Assembly (NCBI GenBank): GCA_050084985.1
Contig: JBITNC010000001.1
Location: 119,102,001 to 119,166,000, forward strand
Source of the DNA: Nageia nagi
Taxonomy: Eukaryota > Pinophyta
Length of the DNA: 64,000 nucleotides
Direction of reading: 5' to 3'
Made by a program: the position numbers and the translations under genes. Below the pieces are notes generated by a model that made no database searches, was not told where the DNA came from, and was given only the letters and a program-made list of their open reading frames with translations. Below are positions 60,050-64,000 of this stretch, piece after piece. Position 1 is the first letter of the stretch, and the number at the start of each line of letters is the position of its first letter.

Positions 60050-61129
60050 TGCCTAAGCTATGACATAACTTGTATTTCTAATAATGTAATGTATTAAATT
60101 TTTAGTTCATAATACTATAGGGAAACACATCTTTTCAATTAGATTATACCTTGTCTCAAAATCAAGTAATATCTTACTAACATAATAAATTACTCTTTCC
60201 TTGCTATTGTCATCCTTTTGAGCTAGCATTGCCCCTAATGCACTTAATGTTGCTAAAACATGAAGTAAAAAAATATTTTCCAAATTATAAGGGGATAAAA
60301 CTAGAGAATTAGCAAGATAACTTTTTATTTTGTCCAAATATTTTTGACACTTTTTTTTCCAAATGAATTTTTCATTGTTCTTCAATAAATGAGAAAATGG
60401 AGAAGTTATATCTACTAGCTGGGAAATGAATCTTTTAACTACTTGAAATTTTTCTTAAAGGCTTCTCAATTAATCCAAGTTCTTAAGAGGAGGTAATTCA
60501 ATAATGGTTGAAACTTTCTTGGGATCTACCTCTTCTATAAATGATGAATCCAAGCAATTTACCTTATAAGATTACAAATTCACACTTCTAAGGTTTCAAC
60601 TTCAACTTGTACTCTTTCATTCATTGGAAGATCTTTCTCAAGTCTAAAATGTGATCATATTTGTTTATGGATTTATCTAGTATATCATCAACATATACCT
60701 CAACATTTTCATGGATCATATCATGGAATATACTTACCATGGCTATTTGATAAGTTGCACCTAGGTTTTTAGACCAAAAGACATGGGCAACCAATAAAAT
60801 ATGCCCCAATGAGTAATAAAAGTTCCATTATTTTGGTCATAATTTTTTATACTAATTTGATTATAGCTATAAAATCCATATATTAATGATAAAACATCAT
60901 GGTCTATTGTTGAGTCTACAATCATATCAATGTTAGGTAAAGGACAGGCATCTTTGGGACATGCCTTGTTGATATCCCTAAAATTTATACAACATCTTAA
61001 TTCAACATTAGTCTTAGCTAAAAGAATAAAGTTAAAAATCCATATATAATAATAAATAAAAATAATGAAACCAATAGTAAGATATTTCTTAATTTCCTTT
61101 TTAATATCAAGGGCTATCCTAGGATGCAT
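60050..61129 (-). pseudogene. Reverse transcriptase and RNase H of element F
   Basis: 61129-60761 reads MHPRIALDIKKEIKKYLTIG, ELRCCINFRDINKACPKDAC and PLPNIDMIVDSTIDHDVLSL with IYGFYSYNQISI. The frame 60809-60621 carries GATYQIAMVSIFHDMIHENV and an intact EVYVDDILDKS (YVDD at 60695-60684). After a poorly kept part, RNase H (60385-60107) reads LAQKDDNSKERVIYYVSKIL and ETRYNLIEKMC. A 16-residue AT-rich, foreign-looking stretch (IFIYYYIWIFNFILLA) near 61060 replaces the usual SNIVPV..K.G motif. Confidence 0.87.
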
Positions 61130-61139
61130 TTTTCTAGGC

Positions 61140-61939
61140 TTTTATTGAACTTGTTTGAAATTTTCATTTACAACTAGGCTATGAGTGATAAAATTAAGAT
61201 CAATACTAATCATATAAAAATAATATTAATAATATAGGAATAATAATAATAAAATATATCATAAAACTCCTATTTTGATCAATTTTAGGTCTTCTTGGAT
61301 ACCGATGTTTACTTCTACTATATCTTCACTAAGAGAGGACATTTCTTCACTAAGCTAGGGAGAAATAGGCAATGCCCCTAGTACTACATCCAAAGTCATA
61401 CTTAGTAGATGGGAATAATGGAGTGATGATTCTAGGAATCCAAAACCATCATTAAGGGATGGGAATAATGACTTCTAAACAAAACCTAGCTATACCTAAG
61501 ACTGACTTCATGAAAATGAATGAAAAATAAATAAAATCACAAGAAAAAATTAATGGATATAAAAAGAAGGATGAGGATCTAACATTTAATTTCTAAATCA
61601 TCCATGCATAATTACTCACCAAAATAATCTTGATGTCACATGAACCATGCTATGAGCATCTTTTCACTAGATTTAGGGAATTCACTCCATGCCCCCAGCT
61701 TCTCAAGAATGGCATCATTATTCCTTAAAATTTCCACTCAAAGTAGAGCTATAGGAGGTAGGAATTGATCCAAATAGTAAGTTTGAAACTCCTATACTAA
61801 TCCATGCATCATCCCATAATGTAACCACTATATATATATATATATATATATATGGTGCAGCCCAGATCACTACTATCTCAATGTTGAACCCTTGGAACTG
61901 ATGAATATGAGCTAGATGTAGGATCATAAAATCCAACTC
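61140..61939 (-). pseudogene. Linker between G-patch and RT in element F
   Basis: A frame near 61350-61270 reads LSEEMSSLSEDIVEVNIGIQ with EDLKLIKIGVL, the conserved linker (also in element B as EVNIGSQETLRLLKIGKLL). The 72-codon frame 61936-61718 runs through a TA microsatellite (61829-61853). Confidence 0.65.
61829..61853. repeat. (TA)n microsatellite
   Basis: Twelve TA units inside the element F polyprotein region. Confidence 0.95.
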
Positions 61940-62045
61940 ATATTATTCTTTTATGTTGACCTTGATTTGGAATGGGATATATTATTCCCTACTAATTCTT
62001 ACCTAATCCTTTTCCACCATACCAACATTTGTGCATATATTCATT
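61940..62045 (-). pseudogene. G-patch-like motif in element F pol
   Basis: Minus frame reads WYGGKGLGKN, stop, QGIIYPIPNQGQH, then VGFYDPTS. The G-patch signature is a small glycine-rich module, G...G.GLGK...G...P(I/L). In betaretroviruses a G-patch follows protease and binds nucleic acid; here too it stands between protease and RT. The stop sits where a Gln would fit (KNQQGI). Role in this element is inferred only from position. Confidence 0.6.
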
Positions 62046-62075
62046 AGCTAAAGTAGAATGAATGCTATTGAAATA

Positions 62076-62969
62076 TGTAGACACCCAAAAATGACCCTTC
62101 TTTTGATAAATGAAAGAAGAATAGAAAATTAAAGTAAATTAAAAAAATTTACTATAGTTATACAAACACCAATGCCTAAAAACTAAATGTTGATGATTCA
62201 TACCAATCATTGGAATTGAAACCTAAATGCTGGTGACTCTGAAGTTAGCAAAATTAAAGAAAAAATGGAAAAATTTGGGTGCCTAAGGAAACAAACCAAT
62301 AGATATCAGGTGACTCATCCTTGATCCTATGCCCTCCCCATGTAGATAAATCTTATGATAAGGTTGGATGAGATTTTTTATCTAGTCCTTACCTCCTAAA
62401 TGGTAACATTGGCCACCCCAAAATTGTATAAATTAAACCTTTACCTAAGAGAGAAAGGGATCTAAGTTTTATGCAACAATACTATGTTAGAACACATTCA
62501 GACTTGTAGTAGGTAATTGCATTAAATTTTTTCCATGTTTTCATGCTTTATTTAATCCATACTTTCATGCATGTTTAATTATGTGATAAGATACATTTGA
62601 TATATTTCTTATGTGCATATGTATAGCATTTGCAAGTTCATGGTAGCTAGTTTGAGCAAAAGAAAACCAAAGAAATACTAAACAATCAAATATCATCATC
62701 AACATTTTATTATAGGTTTTAGAGACACTACTAAATGCCTACGTACATTGATACACTCATTCAGAGGAGGCCCAAAGGAGCATATATCTCACTTCATAGT
62801 AATAAAAAAGCCCATAATATACAAGGCACTATTATACATCACAAATCAACATGATATTTATCATTGTAAACTAATTAATGATGTCTATTTGAAATTCAAT
62901 AAAATAATTATTGTTGGTTGTAACATGCTTTGTTTTGTTTGCTGATAGGGTTATTTTTTGGGTAGTACA
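62076..62969 (+). repeat. Solo LTR of the element D family, inserted in element F
   Basis: Starts TGTAGACACCCAAAAATGAC and ends GGGTAGTACA, 894 bases. Flanks are AAATA (62071-62075) and AAATG (62970-62974), a 5-bp duplication with one difference. The F polyprotein is interrupted at exactly these points: protease linker to the right, G-patch region to the left. No internal element sequence is present, so the full element was lost by LTR-LTR recombination. Confidence 0.78.
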
Positions 62970-63346
62970 AAATGCATACTTGGTTTTTTTTACAAGATGA
63001 GAGTAGTATCTTCACTATCAGATGCACTTTTTTCTTCATGTTCTTGGTAGAGGATATTCATATATTCAATAATATCACTTTTCTACTCAAGAACAAAGTG
63101 ATAGGGCTCAAATTTAGTCTCCTCTAGCATTGTGTTTCCAAGATTACAAAGGGTCATATGAGCTCTCTAAAGTTCTTCTAGGTGTCTATCTCTGGGATTC
63201 TATATGCTCCAATTACCTCTTACAGGGTGATATTTGTGACAAGTGTTGGTGCATCTTCCTCATTTTTTTAACAAATTATGAGGAATCCAAAACCTCTTAG
63301 CTGGTTGATATACAAATGTAGGATTATCTTTTACATGCATAGTAAC
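62970..63346 (-). pseudogene. Protease-distal part of element F pol
   Basis: Minus frame continues the protease reading: NPTFVYQPAKRFWIPHNLLK, CHKYHPVRGNWSI, LEELxRAHMTLCNLG and SDIIEYMNILYQEHEEKSAS, an acidic linker up to the solo LTR border. No function known. Confidence 0.5.
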
Positions 63347-63859
63347 CTACTTGCCTTTGTGTATAAATTTAATCGATCGATGCAATGTGTAAGTAATAAC
63401 CCTAATCTTATGGATCCATGACCTACTAAGAAATAAGTTATATGTTAATTTCAATTGAAAACTATAGAATTTTTTATGAACCATTTTTCCACCTAATTCA
63501 ACAGGCATAGATACATATCCAATACATTCCTTTTCAATATTATCAAACCATTTAATGCTAATAATGGTTCTTTTCATTTTTGCATATATAGAAGGAAAGT
63601 ATTTTTGCAATAATTCAATGGAAAATACATTAACATTTGAACAAATATCAATCAAATATTTTTTAATAGGAATACCATGAATGTTAACATTGATATACAG
63701 TCCTAGCTTTTTCTCAATAACATCATCACTAGGAAATTGAATCTTTTGAAAGGAAAGCATGTTATAAACTAAATCAATATCAATATTACCTACCAACTCA
63801 ACAAATTTAGAAAAAATAATATTTGCATCAAATTTAATTTTCTTAAGTGCATCAAACAA
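63347..63859 (-). pseudogene. Aspartic protease of element F
   Basis: A 170-codon open frame, the longest in the window. NVNIHGIPIKKYLIDICSNV with NVFSIELL corresponds to the catalytic LVDGGSSVNV..L; the Asp is kept but the G-G/S that follows is changed (LIDICS). SRSWIHKIRVITYTLHRSIK with FIHKGK matches GR.WIH..GAV.STLHQ.LKF. The flank FDALKKIKFDANIIFSKFVE agrees with the pre-protease segment. It may be recently decayed compared with its neighbours. Confidence 0.8.
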
Positions 63860-64000
63860 AGCATATTTATATTCAATTGATAATTGTAAATGTTCAAAAA
63901 AACTTATCTTGGTATGAGTTACCTTTAATTGGTCAAGTAGTTATTGCATACTAGGATTGTGAGGGACTTTTATTCACTCTTTTGTAGCCATATTGATGCT
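63860..64000 (-). other. Further 5' part of element F, cut by the window edge
   Basis: Same strand and probably the continuation of the pre-protease or gag region; too short to assign. Confidence 0.4.

Larger units (their letters stand above)
56800..64000 (-). mobile_element. Ty3/gypsy element F with G-patch motif and duplicated integrase
   Basis: On the minus strand: protease (63859-63347), linker, a G-patch-like motif (62040-61940), linker (61700-61140), RT (61129-60480), RNase H (60385-60050), second RNase H (59760-59156), integrase (59119-58060), and a second copy of most of the integrase (57850-56990). A solo LTR (62076-62969) is inserted between protease and G-patch. gag lies beyond the right edge of the window. 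All frames carry stops. Confidence 0.85.

Noticed and set aside
1-64000. tRNA, rRNA or other structured RNA genes
   Set aside because: No cloverleaf, rRNA core or snRNA-like sequence seen on reading; a covariance-model scan would be decisive.

Overview
The window is plant nuclear repeat DNA. It is AT-rich and carries no intact protein-coding gene that I can recognise. Almost everything identifiable is a decayed retrotransposon: one LINE, several Ty3/gypsy elements of which at least three show two RNase H domains (a feature of the Tat-type lineages), LTRs and a solo LTR. One pentatricopeptide-repeat (PPR) gene fragment is the only host-gene relic. PPR, plant mobile domain (PMD) and the retroelement types point to a seed plant with a large repeat-rich genome. 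A gymnosperm is possible, but the sequence alone does not settle it. In-frame stops often sit where related proteins have Gln, Trp or Arg, and Cys is often Tyr, which fits decay by deamination of methylated cytosine.

Layout. 1-4567 (+): degenerate LINE with ORF1 zinc knuckle, endonuclease, reverse transcriptase and tail. 4568-11693: no recognisable gene; two stretches (5240-6180 and 7430-8300) keep noticeably more CpG than the rest. 11694-21026 (+): LTR element A, the best preserved, with two LTRs, a perfect 5-bp target duplication, PBS, PPT, gag, an antisense PMD open reading frame, 192-bp tandem repeats and no visible pol. 21027-25400 (+): older gypsy element G, with zinc knuckles, protease, a truncated RT and integrase. 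25400-30200: tandem repeats and, on the minus strand, a duplicated PPR fragment. 30205-35880: end of minus-strand element D, with a 3' LTR and a second antisense PMD gene. 35888-43709 (-): element B with both LTRs, gag, protease, RT, both RNases H and integrase, inserted next to the leader and PBS of a Del/Tekay-like element C (43710 onward). 46143-53700 (-): element E, gag to integrase, its protease catalytic core deleted. 56142-64000 (-): element F, protease, G-patch motif, RT, RNases H and an integrase that is tandemly duplicated; a solo LTR (62076-62969) interrupts it. The solo LTR is of the same family as the D LTR.

How it fits together. This is a nested transposon landscape, not a pathway. 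The most interesting signal is that two unrelated-looking LTR elements (A and D) each carry a PMD gene in antisense near the 3' LTR. A has no visible pol, so it would depend on enzymes from other elements. It shares an unusual primer-binding site (TGGTGAACCCAAC type) with element B, whose family is a candidate helper. All coordinates of decayed domains are approximate, and domain calls come from reading translated frames by eye.
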